A program made the translations under genes and the position numbers. This document shows, one piece after another, positions 8,248 through 17,417 of a DNA stretch of 64,000 nucleotides; the stretch's first letter is position 1; each line of letters starts with the position of its first letter. The DNA is from Tianweitania aestuarii. GTDB taxonomy: Bacteria; Pseudomonadota; Alphaproteobacteria; Rhizobiales; Rhizobiaceae. Where the stretch lies: the NCBI RefSeq assembly GCF_018457165.1, contig NZ_JAFMNX010000003.1:372001-436000 (forward strand), written 5' to 3'. The notes beneath the pieces were generated by a model. The model saw nothing but the letters and a program-made list of their open reading frames with translations. It searched no databases and had not been told where the DNA came from.

Positions 8248-11172
8248 TCAGTGCGCCTCGTCCCAGTTATGAGCCGCCCGCGCATCGACCTGCAGCGGCA
8301 CCGATAGCGCCACAGCTGGCATCGCGGCGTCTTCCATGACCTTGCGGATCACGGGAATCGCTTTTTCGACGTCCGCCTCTGCTGCCTCGAACACCAGTTC
8401 GTCATGCACCTGCAGGAGCATGCGCACATCGCCAAGGCCGGCTTCCTGCAGAGCGCCATCCATCTTCACCATTGCACGGCGGATAATGTCGGCCGCCGAT
8501 CCCTGGATCGGCGCATTGATGGCTGCGCGTTCGGAATTGGCGCGGATTGAGGGATTGGACGCGCGGATTTCCGGATAATGCGCGCGCCGCCCGAAGATCG
8601 TTTCGACATAGCCATGCTCGCGGCAGAATGCCTTTGTCGCATCCATGTAATCGCGAATCCCCGGGAAGCGCTCGAAGTAGCGCTTGATATAAGCGCCGGC
8701 TTCTTCGCGCGGGATCGACAGCTGGTTGGCGAGGCCGAAGGCGGAAATGCCGTAAACGATTCCGAAGTTGATCGCCTTGGCGCGTGAACGCACCTCGCGT
8801 GGCATGCCTTCCACCGGCACACCGAACATTTCCGATGCCGTGATCGCATGGATGTCGTCGCCATTGGCAAACGCCGCCTTCAGCTGCGGAATATCCGCGA
8901 CATGGGCGAGGATGCGCAGCTCGATCTGGCTGTAGTCTGCCGAAATCAGACGATTGCCGTCTTCGGCAATGAAAGCCGTGCGGATCTTGCGCCCTTCCAC
9001 CGTGCGGATCGGGATGTTCTGCAGGTTCGGCTCTGTTGACGACAAGCGGCCCGTCGATGTCGATGCCATTGAATAAGACGTGTGCACGCGCCGCGTTTCG
9101 GGATGCACATAGCCGGGCAGGGCGTCGGTATAGGTCGACTTCAGCTTGGTCAGCTGGCGCCAATCCACGATCTTGCGCGGGAGCTCATGACCTTCCGCCG
9201 CGAGTTCTTCCAGAACCTGCGCCGAGGTCGACCACTGGCCTGTCTTGGTCTTCGCGCCGCCTGGAAGCCCAAGCTTGCCGAACAGGATATCGCCGAGCTG
9301 CTTGGGGGAGCCGATGGTGAAGCTTTCGCCGGCTGCCTTGTAGATGGCGTCTTCCAGCCCGGCCGCCTTTTGCGCCAGCTCGCCGGACAAACGCGACAGC
9401 ATCTGGCGGTCAATCGCAATGCCCCGGCTTTCCATCTGCGCCAGCGTTGAAACCAGCGGTCGCTCAAGTCGCTCATAGATCGAAACGAGACCTTCGGCGA
9501 CCAGGCGCGGCTTGAGGATCGACCATAGCCGTAAGGACAGATCTGCCTGTTCGCCCGCTGCCTGCGTGGCGCGTTCGAGGGCGAGCCGGTCGAAGGAGAT
9601 GCCCGACCGGCCGGAGCCGAGCAGGTCCTTCACGGTGGTAGCGGCATGGCCGAGCCAGCGCTGTGCCAAGGCATCGAGGCCATGCGTACCCGAACCGGCG
9701 TCGAGCACATAAGACATCAGCATGATGTCGTCGAAGGCTTCCAGCGCAATGTCGTGGCGCGACAACAGCAGCCACTCGGTTTTCAGATTGTGCCCGACCT
9801 TCAAAACCGAGCGATCCGACAAAATCGGTTTCAGGGCCTGCAGCGCTGTTGCAAGCGCAAGCTGCCCTTCCATCGCGCCCGAGCCGAGAAGGTCGCTGTC
9901 CTGCGACTTGTGTCCAATCGGGATATAGCCGGCCTGACCCGCCCTGGTGCCGAGCGTGATGCCGGTGATCTCCGCCAGCATCGGGTCGATCGAGGTCATC
10001 TGTATGTCGAAGCCGACGACGCCAGCGGCGTAGGCCTCAGCGATCAGCGTATCCAGACCATCCTGGTCGCGAATGGTGCGATAGGCCGACAGGTCGATGC
10101 TCTGGCCAGCGCCCGCCTGCGCGCGACGTTCTGCCAGCGCGGCCGGCGTCTTCTCACTTGAAGCAGCGTTTTGTGCCGCCGCATCGCTCGTTGAAGCTGC
10201 CGGTTTGACATTTAGGTCCGGCCCATGCGCGCTTTCGAACCCTTCGAGCGTCACCGTACCGGCATTCACCGCATTGGCGTCGGTATCGGTAGTTTCGGCC
10301 ACGCGGCGCGTCAGCGAGGTGAACTCCATTGCCTTCAGATAGGAGATCAGCATCGGTCCATTGACGGGGCGCAGCGTCAGATCATCCAGAGGTTCGGTCA
10401 GCGGCGCATCGTTGCGCAGCTTTACCAGCTCGCGCGAAACGCGAGCATTGTCGGCATTGGCGATGATGGTTTCGCGGCGCTTGTTCTGCTTGATCTCGGA
10501 AGCGCGCGCCAACAGCGTATCGAGATCGCCGAACTCTTCCAGGAGTTGGGCGGCGGTCTTGGGGCCGATGCCCGGCACACCCGGCACATTGTCGACGGAA
10601 TCGCCGGTCAGGGCCTGCAAGTCGATCATCTTTTCGGGCGGCACGCCCCATTTCTCGATGACCTCGGGAACGCCGATCTGCTTGTCCTTCATCGGGTCGT
10701 ACATCTGGACGGACGGGCCGACCAGCTGCATCAGGTCCTTGTCGGACGACACGATGGTGGTGTCGGCGCCGACCTCGCAGGCCATCCGGCAATAGGTCGC
10801 GATGATGTCGTCGGCCTCGAACCCTTCCAGCTCGATGCAGGGCAGGTCGAACGCCCGCGTTGCCTGGCGGATCAAGCCGAATTGCGGGATCAGATCATCC
10901 GGCGGTGCGGTGCGGTTGGCCTTGTATTCTGAAAACAGCTCATTGCGGAACGTCTTCGAGGAATAATCGAAAATCACCGCGAAATGCGTTGGCACGATGC
11001 CGACATCAGTGTTGCGTGCATCACGCACCAGCTTCCACAGCATGTTGCAGAAGCCCGATACGGCACCTACCGGCAGCCCGTCTGACTTGCGGGTCAGCGG
11101 TGGCAGCGCGTGATACGCGCGGAAGATGTAGCCGGAGCCGTCGACGAGGAAGAGATGATCGCCCTTTTTCAT
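8248..11172 (-). CDS. polA: DNA polymerase I with degenerate 3'-5' exonuclease site
   Basis: A 974-residue Pol I for Okazaki-fragment processing and repair synthesis. The N-terminal 5' nuclease (about 1-290) is intact: 'FLVDGSGYIFRAYHA', 'FEADDIIATY', 'SSDKDLMQL' and 'GDSVDNVPGVPGIGPKTA'. The polymerase domain is intact: motif A 'DYSQIELRILAH', motif B 'RSRAKAINFGIVYGISAFG', motif C 'VHDELVFE'. In the exonuclease domain (about 365-560) the residues matching E. coli D355/E357/D424/Y497/D501 read D389/Q391/E466/A538/Q542, so four of five catalytic positions are changed. Proofreading is therefore predicted absent or weak. The ATG at 11172 is preferred to one at 11202. Confidence 0.96.
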   Translation of the reverse strand: MKKGDHLFLVDGSGYIFRAYHALPPLTRKSDGLPVGAVSGFCNMLWKLVRDARNTDVGIVPTHFAVIFDYSSKTFRNELFSEYKANRTAPPDDLIPQFGLIRQATRAFDLPCIELEGFEADDIIATYCRMACEVGADTTIVSSDKDLMQLVGPSVQMYDPMKDKQIGVPEVIEKWGVPPEKMIDLQALTGDSVDNVPGVPGIGPKTAAQLLEEFGDLDTLLARASEIKQNKRRETIIANADNARVSRELVKLRNDAPLTEPLDDLTLRPVNGPMLISYLKAMEFTSLTRRVAETTDTDANAVNAGTVTLEGFESAHGPDLNVKPAASTSDAAAQNAASSEKTPAALAERRAQAGAGQSIDLSAYRTIRDQDGLDTLIAEAYAAGVVGFDIQMTSIDPMLAEITGITLGTRAGQAGYIPIGHKSQDSDLLGSGAMEGQLALATALQALKPILSDRSVLKVGHNLKTEWLLLSRHDIALEAFDDIMLMSYVLDAGSGTHGLDALAQRWLGHAATTVKDLLGSGRSGISFDRLALERATQAAGEQADLSLRLWSILKPRLVAEGLVSIYERLERPLVSTLAQMESRGIAIDRQMLSRLSGELAQKAAGLEDAIYKAAGESFTIGSPKQLGDILFGKLGLPGGAKTKTGQWSTSAQVLEELAAEGHELPRKIVDWRQLTKLKSTYTDALPGYVHPETRRVHTSYSMASTSTGRLSSTEPNLQNIPIRTVEGRKIRTAFIAEDGNRLISADYSQIELRILAHVADIPQLKAAFANGDDIHAITASEMFGVPVEGMPREVRSRAKAINFGIVYGISAFGLANQLSIPREEAGAYIKRYFERFPGIRDYMDATKAFCREHGYVETIFGRRAHYPEIRASNPSIRANSERAAINAPIQGSAADIIRRAMVKMDGALQEAGLGDVRMLLQVHDELVFEAAEADVEKAIPVIRKVMEDAAMPAVALSVPLQVDARAAHNWDEAH

Positions 11173-11259
11173 GGCGCTACGCCTAGCGCCGGGCGCGAAC
11201 ACTGTCCATGGCGAAGTCGGTTACGCCGGAACAAGAGCAGGCGCTCCCGCCACGACCTG

Positions 11260-11451
11260 TCAGCTTGAACCCTCGCCAAGACGCGGGCCGCGGCTCTTGG
11301 CGCGGTCGCTTTCGACATGCTCGACATCGAAGGGCTGCGCAGGTCCGGTAGGCTGGGTGCCCGGCTCCATCGGGCTCTTGCCGGGATTTTCGTTGTCCAC
11401 GGCGGGTCCGGTCTGGCCTTTGTCGGCCGGCTTTGCTTGGTCGGGGTTCAT
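11260..11451 (-). CDS. Small hydrophilic protein of 63 aa, unknown
   Basis: A 63-residue Pro/Gly/Asp/Gln-rich, probably disordered protein ('MNPDQAKPADKGQTGPAVD'). A good ribosome-binding site (GGAG, 7 bases before the ATG at 11451) supports this start over an upstream ATG at 11625 in the same frame. No domain recognised. It lies upstream of polA on the same strand with an 87-base gap. The composition could also be chance coding in G+C-rich DNA, so confidence is limited. Confidence 0.42.
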   Translation of the reverse strand: MNPDQAKPADKGQTGPAVDNENPGKSPMEPGTQPTGPAQPFDVEHVESDRAKSRGPRLGEGSS

Positions 11452-11639
11452 GGGCTCACTCCGCTTGTGTTCGCCAAGGAAACGCACGGCTGCGTTGTTT
11501 GTTCGCCGGCAGCTGAACAGCAGGTCGTACAGGATTTCACCAAGTAACGGCGACGTTACGAAGATGTAATCTTGCTGCCCTTGATTGGCCATCTTGGCAA
11601 ACACAAATATGCCTTGTCGGCACAAAGTTGCTGGCTCCG

Positions 11640-11763
11640 GCTAAGGCTCGTCCCCCGCCTCGAACCGGATTAAATGCGGTGGCCTCATCCCCCTCTCCGG
11701 GCTGCCGCATTCTGATACGGCCACCGTGGTATCCCCCCTCCACCACGGTGGCCGCTTCTTTAT
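11640..11763 (+). ncRNA. Candidate trans-acting small RNA with two C-rich-loop hairpins
   Basis: This lies in the 388-base gene-free stretch 11452-11839. Hairpin 1 pairs 11675-11684 with 11700-11709 (10 pairs, two G-U) around a 15-base loop TCATCCCCCTCTCCG. Hairpin 2 pairs 11718-11730 with 11742-11754 (13 perfect pairs) around ATCCCCCCTCC, then CTTCTTTA, a short U-rich tail as in a rho-independent terminator. Both loops are complementary to Shine-Dalgarno-like G-rich sequence. C-rich anti-Shine-Dalgarno loops are known from rhizobial sRNA families (for example the alpha-r14/NfeR type). Membership of that family is inference; the 5' end is not defined. The rest of the gap shows nothing clear. 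Confidence 0.5.
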
Positions 11764-11839
11764 GGCGGTCTGCCACCTTTGCTTTGCGGGTTCGATCCAC
11801 TAGGTTCATCGCACTTTCCAAAATCATCGGAGCCGTTTC

Positions 11840-13228
11840 TTGGCCACGCTCGCCCCAGTTCTCGATTCTCTCGACGCCCATTTTGACACAAGCCTCGATC
11901 ACCTGTTCGATTTCCTGCGCATCCAGTCGATCTCAACCGATCCCGCTTATTCCGCCGAATGCCGCAAAGCCGCCGAATGGCTGGTCGACGATCTGAAGTC
12001 GATCGGCTTCGACGCCAGCGTTCGCGACACGCCCGGTCATCCCATGGTGGTGGCGCATCATGACGGTCCGGCCGGCAGCCCGCATGTGCTGTTTTATGGC
12101 CATTACGACGTTCAGCCGGTGGATCCGCTCGATCTGTGGGATCGCGATCCGTTTGATCCGGCGATCGACACGGACGAAACCGGCGTCAAGGTGATCCGCG
12201 CGCGTGGTTCGTCCGACGACAAGGGTCAGATCATGACCTTCGTGGAAGCCTGCCGCGCTTACAAGGCGGCGCATGGTCAGCTTCCCTGCCGCATCTCGAT
12301 TTTGTTTGAAGGCGAGGAAGAAAGCGGTTCGCCGTCGCTGAAACCGTTTCTCGAAGCCTGCAAGGACGAGCTGAAGGCTGATTTCGCACTGGTTTGCGAT
12401 ACCGGCATGTGGGACCGCGAAACGCCGGCGATCTCGACCGGCCTGCGCGGTCTGGTTGGCGAAGAGCTGACCATCCATGCCGCCAATCGCGACCTGCATT
12501 CCGGTTCCTATGGCGGTGCCGCCGCCAACCCGATCCGCGTGCTCGCCAAGATCTTCGCCGACATGCATGACGAGACCGGCCGCGTCACCATTCCCGGTTT
12601 CTATGACGGCGTGGAAGAAACGCCGACCGAGATCCTGAAGAGCTGGGAAACGCTGGGCCAGACGGCCGAAAACATGCTCGGCCCGATCGGCCTGTCGCAG
12701 CCATCCGGCGAACAGGGTCGTTCGGTCCTGGAACTCGTCTGGGCGCGCCCGACTGCCGAGTTCAACGGCATCACCGGCGGCTACACCGGTCCGGGCTTCA
12801 AGACTATAATTCCAGCGCAGGCCTCCTCCAAAGTGTCGTTCCGTCTGGTGCACAAGCAGGACCCGCAGAAGATCCGCGATGCGTTCCACCAGTTCGTGGA
12901 AGAGCGCCTGCCGGCCGATTGCCGCGCCGAGTGGGGCAAGGAACATGGCGGCTCGCCGGCCATCCAGCTGTCTTATGACGCGCCGTTCCTGTCCAAGGCG
13001 CAGGCCGCCTTGTCCGATGAATGGCCCAAGCCTGCTGTGATGATCGCCATGGGCGGATCGATCCCGATCGTGGGTGACTTCCAGACCTATCTCGGCATGG
13101 AGTCCCTTTTGGTCGGCTTCGGCCTGTCGGATGACCGCATCCATTCGCCCAACGAGAAATACGACGTTGAATCCTTCCGCAAGGGCCAGCGCTCCTGGGC
13201 CCGCATTCTGGACGCTCTCGCGAAATGA
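11840..13228 (+). CDS. M20 family metallopeptidase / dipeptidase
   Basis: A 462-residue zinc-dependent peptidase of the M20 family (carnosinase/ArgE/DapE-like). Metal-binding motifs: 'VLFYGHYDVQPVDP' (His, catalytic Asp two residues on), 'GSSDDKGQ' (bridging Asp), 'FEGEEESGS' (catalytic Glu and metal Glu) and 'CDTGMW'. The dimerisation lid begins near 'GLVGEELTIHAANRDLHSG'. The start is TTG at 11840, supported by CGGAG about 8 bases upstream. Its stop overlaps the ATG of the RNase D gene (ATGA). Substrate specificity is not determined by sequence; a cytosolic dipeptidase is most likely. Confidence 0.92.
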   Translation: MATLAPVLDSLDAHFDTSLDHLFDFLRIQSISTDPAYSAECRKAAEWLVDDLKSIGFDASVRDTPGHPMVVAHHDGPAGSPHVLFYGHYDVQPVDPLDLWDRDPFDPAIDTDETGVKVIRARGSSDDKGQIMTFVEACRAYKAAHGQLPCRISILFEGEEESGSPSLKPFLEACKDELKADFALVCDTGMWDRETPAISTGLRGLVGEELTIHAANRDLHSGSYGGAAANPIRVLAKIFADMHDETGRVTIPGFYDGVEETPTEILKSWETLGQTAENMLGPIGLSQPSGEQGRSVLELVWARPTAEFNGITGGYTGPGFKTIIPAQASSKVSFRLVHKQDPQKIRDAFHQFVEERLPADCRAEWGKEHGGSPAIQLSYDAPFLSKAQAALSDEWPKPAVMIAMGGSIPIVGDFQTYLGMESLLVGFGLSDDRIHSPNEKYDVESFRKGQRSWARILDALAK

Positions 13229-13854
13229 ACACCAAGCCTACCATCCGCTTCCACAAGGGCGATCTGCCGGATCTCGAGCACTATCAGGTCGACGCCGTGG
13301 CGATCGACACTGAAACGCTCGGCCTCAACCCGCATCGCGACCGACTTTGCGTGGTGCAGATTTCGCCCGGCGACGGCACGGCCGATGTGATCCAGATCGC
13401 GGCGGGGCAGAAAGAAGCTCCCAACCTCGTGAAGCTGCTGGGTGATGACGCCATTACCAAGCTGTTCCACTTCGGGCGCTTCGATCTCGCCGTGCTGTAT
13501 CATGCCTTCGGCGTTATGCCGGAGCCGGTGTTCTGCACCAAGATCGCGTCGCGCCTGACCCGCACCTACACGGATCGCCATGGCTTGAAGGACATCTGCA
13601 ACGAGCTGCTTGGCGTCGGCATCTCCAAGCAGCAGCAATCATCGGACTGGGGCGCGCCGGAACTGTCGCAGGACCAGCTCGATTATGCCGCGTCAGACGT
13701 GCTTTACCTCCATCGCCTGCGCGATGTGCTGGCTGGGCGTCTTGCACGTGAAAACCGGGCTGAAGAGGCCGCGGCCTGCTTCCAGTTCCTGCCGACGCGC
13801 GCCAAGCTCGATCTGATGGGCTGGGACGAGCAGGACATCTTCGCTCACTCGTAG
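13225..13854 (+). CDS. Short ribonuclease D-type 3'-5' exonuclease (no HRDC domain)
   Basis: A 209-residue DEDDy exonuclease. ExoI 'AIDTETLGL' carries D-x-E; ExoII is in 'FHFGRFDLAVL' (Asp), and ExoIII 'YAASDVLYLH' has the Y-x3-D pair. E. coli RNase D (about 375 aa) has two extra HRDC domains; this short form, lacking them, is common in alphaproteobacteria. It probably trims tRNA or other small RNA 3' ends. The ATG overlaps the peptidase stop by four bases, so the two are co-translated, although no functional link is obvious. Confidence 0.93.
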   Translation: MNTKPTIRFHKGDLPDLEHYQVDAVAIDTETLGLNPHRDRLCVVQISPGDGTADVIQIAAGQKEAPNLVKLLGDDAITKLFHFGRFDLAVLYHAFGVMPEPVFCTKIASRLTRTYTDRHGLKDICNELLGVGISKQQQSSDWGAPELSQDQLDYAASDVLYLHRLRDVLAGRLARENRAEEAAACFQFLPTRAKLDLMGWDEQDIFAHS

Positions 13855-13857
13855 GAG

Positions 13858-14961
13858 CTACTCGACAACAGCGATCGGGCGCTCCGCCTTTGCGCGGTTG
13901 TGCTCGATCGACGCCCAGCGCGGGCGCTCGAACAGCCAGCGGCCAAAGCCGCTCCATTGCACGAGAAGATACAGGATCACCGGGCCGATCACGCCGGCAG
14001 CGGTGACCAATACGCCCATCGTTCCGACATCGCCGATGATCCCGAGCTTGAGCAGCACCGCGCGTGTCGTTGCCATCGGCAGGAAAAAGGCGAGATAGAT
14101 CACGATCGAATGCGCGCCGAGCCATGTCAGCCAGCGCATGGTGGCCAGGCGCGACAGAAGCACGCCTACTGATATCACTGCGCAAGCGCCCAGAAAGCCG
14201 AGAACGAGGCTCACCAGCGGCAGTTCGGCCACGCCGCCGATACCACCGGATTGGCCGACCTCATGCGCTACCAACGGATACAAGGCAGCCGGTGCCGGGG
14301 TGAAAGCGAGGAAAGCTTCCACCACTGCCCAGACTGCCAGAAAGCCGAGTGCTGCAGCCGGTCTGGTGCGGACCTTGTCGGCCAAAATGAAGATCCACGG
14401 CGCCAGCGCATAACCGGCATAGAAATACACGAAGCGGGAACAGAACTCGTCCAACACCATCCAGCCCGTGTGGATCGGCAGGATCTCCAAAACGGCCGCT
14501 GCAAGGAGCACGATCGCCACCGGCACGCTCTTCAAAAGCCGCGCTATGACGAAGAAGATCGGTAGCACATAGATGAACCACAGCGTGCCGAAGGGTTGCA
14601 CGAAGGATAGAAGAAAGTTGGTCAGCGCGGCACCCGCGCCATCTTCCATCGCCATGCCCGGCGCCTTGAAGGCAAACTGGATCGTGAGCCACAGAATGTA
14701 GAAATACGCGAAATGCACGACCTTGCGGTCAAGATAGCGCCGCCAGGGTCGGTCGATGGTGAGGCCGAGGAACAGGCCGGAGATCATGAAGAAGTCGGGC
14801 ATGCGGAAAGGCCGCGCCCAGGTCACGACATGATGCATCCAGCCTTGTTCTCCGGCCGCAATCTCGACGCCCAGAACCGCATGCACCATCACCACGAAGA
14901 TGATGCACAATCCTTTGGCCGTATCGACCCAGTCGACCCGCTCCGCTCCCACAGCCGCCAT
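13858..14961 (-). CDS. Acyltransferase family 3 (Acyl_transf_3/OatA-like) membrane protein
   Basis: A 367-residue integral membrane protein with about ten hydrophobic helices. The N-terminus 'RVDWVDTAKGLCIIFVVMVHA' holds the conserved catalytic-type histidine of the Acyl_transf_3 family; 'RMPDFFMISGLFLG' and 'RYLDRKVVHFAYFYILW' are also typical. Such enzymes O-acylate sugars of exopolysaccharide, lipopolysaccharide, Nod factor (NodX) or peptidoglycan at the inner membrane. No polysaccharide gene is adjacent, so the acceptor is unknown. It converges on the RNase D gene with a 3-base gap. Confidence 0.92.
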   Translation of the reverse strand: MAAVGAERVDWVDTAKGLCIIFVVMVHAVLGVEIAAGEQGWMHHVVTWARPFRMPDFFMISGLFLGLTIDRPWRRYLDRKVVHFAYFYILWLTIQFAFKAPGMAMEDGAGAALTNFLLSFVQPFGTLWFIYVLPIFFVIARLLKSVPVAIVLLAAAVLEILPIHTGWMVLDEFCSRFVYFYAGYALAPWIFILADKVRTRPAAALGFLAVWAVVEAFLAFTPAPAALYPLVAHEVGQSGGIGGVAELPLVSLVLGFLGACAVISVGVLLSRLATMRWLTWLGAHSIVIYLAFFLPMATTRAVLLKLGIIGDVGTMGVLVTAAGVIGPVILYLLVQWSGFGRWLFERPRWASIEHNRAKAERPIAVVE

Positions 14962-15136
14962 AACGAGCGCTTTCTCCGATTGAACGGTGCAAGCTTAGTG
15001 GAGCGCCCTGAAGGGCCAATTAAGGCGAATGAACAGCGGGGCTGCAGATTGCGAGAGGGTTAACCGCCCCTAAAGGCGCCGCATTTACCCTGCAGCCACA
15101 CTGGCGGTGACGGCAGGTGTTGGGGGCGCGGTAGGC

Positions 15137-17326
15137 ATGGCGGCAAAGCGGGGAAGCGGCAAGCGGATCGAACCGAGCTTCGGCGCGCCTTCGAAGGGCG
15201 ACGGCTTTTCGGTGAGTTCCGATGACCGCATCGTCAACCCCGCCAAAGCCAAGACCACTCGCAAGACGGCTGGATCACGCGGGAAATCTGCGCGCGGCGG
15301 AAAAAAGCGTCGCGGCGGCTTCGGCTTGTTTGGCCGCGCCATCTATTGGGGCCTTGTTCTGTGCCTGTGGGGCGGCATCGCCGGTGTCGGTCTCATGGCC
15401 TATTACGCCGCACGTATGCCCAGCGCCACGACCTGGGAAATTCCGGACCGTCCGCCCAATGTGAAGATCGTGGCTGTTGATGGCATGCTGATCGGCAATC
15501 GTGGCGCCACTGGCGGCGAAGCGGTCAGTCTGAGCCAGATGTCGCCTTACATTCCGCAGGCGGTGGTGGCGATCGAGGATCGACGCTTCTACCAGCATTT
15601 CGGCGTTGATCCGCTGGGCCTTGGGCGCGCGGTGTTCCAGAACCTCGTGCGTGGCCGGGTTGCGCAGGGTGGCTCGACGCTCACGCAGCAGCTCGCCAAG
15701 AACCTGTTCCTGAAGCCCGAGCGCACGCTGGAGCGCAAGGTGCAGGAGGTCATGCTCGCCCTTTGGCTTGAACATGAGCACACCAAGGATGAGATCCTCC
15801 AGATGTATCTTAACCGGGTGTATTTCGGTTCGGGATCCTATGGCGTGGAAGCCGCGTCGCGGCGCTATTTCGGCGTTTCGGCAAAAGATGTGAGCCTGTC
15901 GCAGGCGGCTCTCCTCGCTGGCTTGCTCAAGGCGCCGTCGCGCTTGTCGCCGGCGCGTGATCCGCAGGCGGCGGAAGATCGCGCCCAGATCGTGCTCACC
16001 GCCATGCGCGATCAGGGCGTCATCGCCGACAAGGAACTTGCCAGCGCCATCAGTGCGCCGGCCGCACGCGCTGCGTCTTACTGGACCGGGTCAGAAAACT
16101 ATGTCGCCGATCGCGTCATGGATGCTCTACCGGATCTGGTAGGCGAGGTGAACAGCGACATTGTGGTGGAAACCACCATCGACCAGACGCTGCAGCATTT
16201 TGCTGAACTTTCGATCCGAACGCTGATTGACGAGAACGGTGCCAAGAACAAGGTCAGCCAGGGCGCGCTCGTGTCGATCGACAGTTCCGGCGCTATTCGC
16301 GCCATGGTGGGCGGCCGCGATTATGCCACGAGCCAGTTCGACCGCGCATCCGCGGCACGACGCCAGCCCGGTTCTGCCTTCAAGCCCTTTGTTTATCAGG
16401 CAGCCCTTGAACAGGGCGCTCGTCCGGATTCGGTGCGCAACGATGCGCCGATCACGATCGGGAAGTGGAAGCCGGAAAACTACGGGGGCAAATACTATGG
16501 CCGCGTGACGTTGTCGGATGCTCTGGCCAAGTCGCTGAACTCGATCGCCGCGCAGCTGGCCCGCGAAGCTGGCGTCGATAACGTGATTGAAGTCGCCCAC
16601 CGCATGGGCATCAACTCCAAGCTCGACCGCAATGCCTCCATCGCGCTCGGCACGTCCGATGTCACACCCCTCGAACTGACGGCAGCCTACGTTCCTTATG
16701 CCAATGGGGGCTTCAAGGCCGACCTTCACGTGATCAAGCGCATTACCACGCCGAAAGGCGAAGTGCTCTACGACTTCAAGGGCAAGGATACGCCGCGCGT
16801 GGTGCGTGCGGACATTGTTGGCATGATGAACTCCATGATGTCGCGCACGGTTGAATCCGGAACCGGCAAGCGTGCAGGCTTCGGCTGGCCGGCTGCCGGC
16901 AAGACCGGGACGACGCAGAATTCGCGCGATGCCTGGTTCGTCGGTTACACCGCAAACCTCACCACCGGCGTGTGGTTCGGCAACGATAACGGCTCGCCGA
17001 TGAAGAACGCGACGGGCGGCTCCCTCGCCACCATCGCCTGGCATGACTTCATGGCGGCGGCGCATGAGGGCTTGCAGCCGGTGAAGCTGCCGGGCGTCGA
17101 GTTCTACCGCGCCCAGCCGCAGCTGGACGCCATTCTCAGTTCGGCCGAAGAAAAGCTCGCGCCGGAGCAACAGCAGCCCGCTCTGCCAATGCCGCCGTCT
17201 CAACCGGTCGGCGTACGTGCCGATGATGGGGAAAATCCTGCAACCGGTGCGATCCGTCGGCCGCAGGCGGAGGTCGGCAACACGGCTTCCAGCAAGAGCA
17301 TCCTGTCGATCATTCTCGGCAACTGA
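15137..17326 (+). CDS. Class A penicillin-binding protein (PBP1 family), bifunctional peptidoglycan synthase
   Basis: A 729-residue inner-membrane enzyme: basic cytoplasmic tail, one transmembrane helix (about 70-95), GT51 glycosyltransferase, then transpeptidase. GT51 motifs are 'AIEDRRFYQHFGVDP' (catalytic Glu), 'GGSTLTQQLAKNLFL' and 'RKVQEVMLALWLE'. Transpeptidase motifs are S-x-x-K in 'PGSAFKPF', S-x-N in 'AKSLNSIA', and K-T-G in 'GKTGTTQNSRDAWFVGYT'. It polymerises glycan strands and cross-links peptides. The start at 15137 gives 'MAAKRGSGKR'; an upstream GTG at 15107 is possible. An LpoA-like activator is encoded at 3607. Confidence 0.95.
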   Translation: MAAKRGSGKRIEPSFGAPSKGDGFSVSSDDRIVNPAKAKTTRKTAGSRGKSARGGKKRRGGFGLFGRAIYWGLVLCLWGGIAGVGLMAYYAARMPSATTWEIPDRPPNVKIVAVDGMLIGNRGATGGEAVSLSQMSPYIPQAVVAIEDRRFYQHFGVDPLGLGRAVFQNLVRGRVAQGGSTLTQQLAKNLFLKPERTLERKVQEVMLALWLEHEHTKDEILQMYLNRVYFGSGSYGVEAASRRYFGVSAKDVSLSQAALLAGLLKAPSRLSPARDPQAAEDRAQIVLTAMRDQGVIADKELASAISAPAARAASYWTGSENYVADRVMDALPDLVGEVNSDIVVETTIDQTLQHFAELSIRTLIDENGAKNKVSQGALVSIDSSGAIRAMVGGRDYATSQFDRASAARRQPGSAFKPFVYQAALEQGARPDSVRNDAPITIGKWKPENYGGKYYGRVTLSDALAKSLNSIAAQLAREAGVDNVIEVAHRMGINSKLDRNASIALGTSDVTPLELTAAYVPYANGGFKADLHVIKRITTPKGEVLYDFKGKDTPRVVRADIVGMMNSMMSRTVESGTGKRAGFGWPAAGKTGTTQNSRDAWFVGYTANLTTGVWFGNDNGSPMKNATGGSLATIAWHDFMAAAHEGLQPVKLPGVEFYRAQPQLDAILSSAEEKLAPEQQQPALPMPPSQPVGVRADDGENPATGAIRRPQAEVGNTASSKSILSIILGN

Positions 17327-17417
17327 TTATCCGGGAATGTTGATGTCGAAGCGACATGTCGCCATCTCGCAAACCACGCGGTCTTTCGCTACATAGCGGA
17401 AGCTGGAGATCCCGTTC

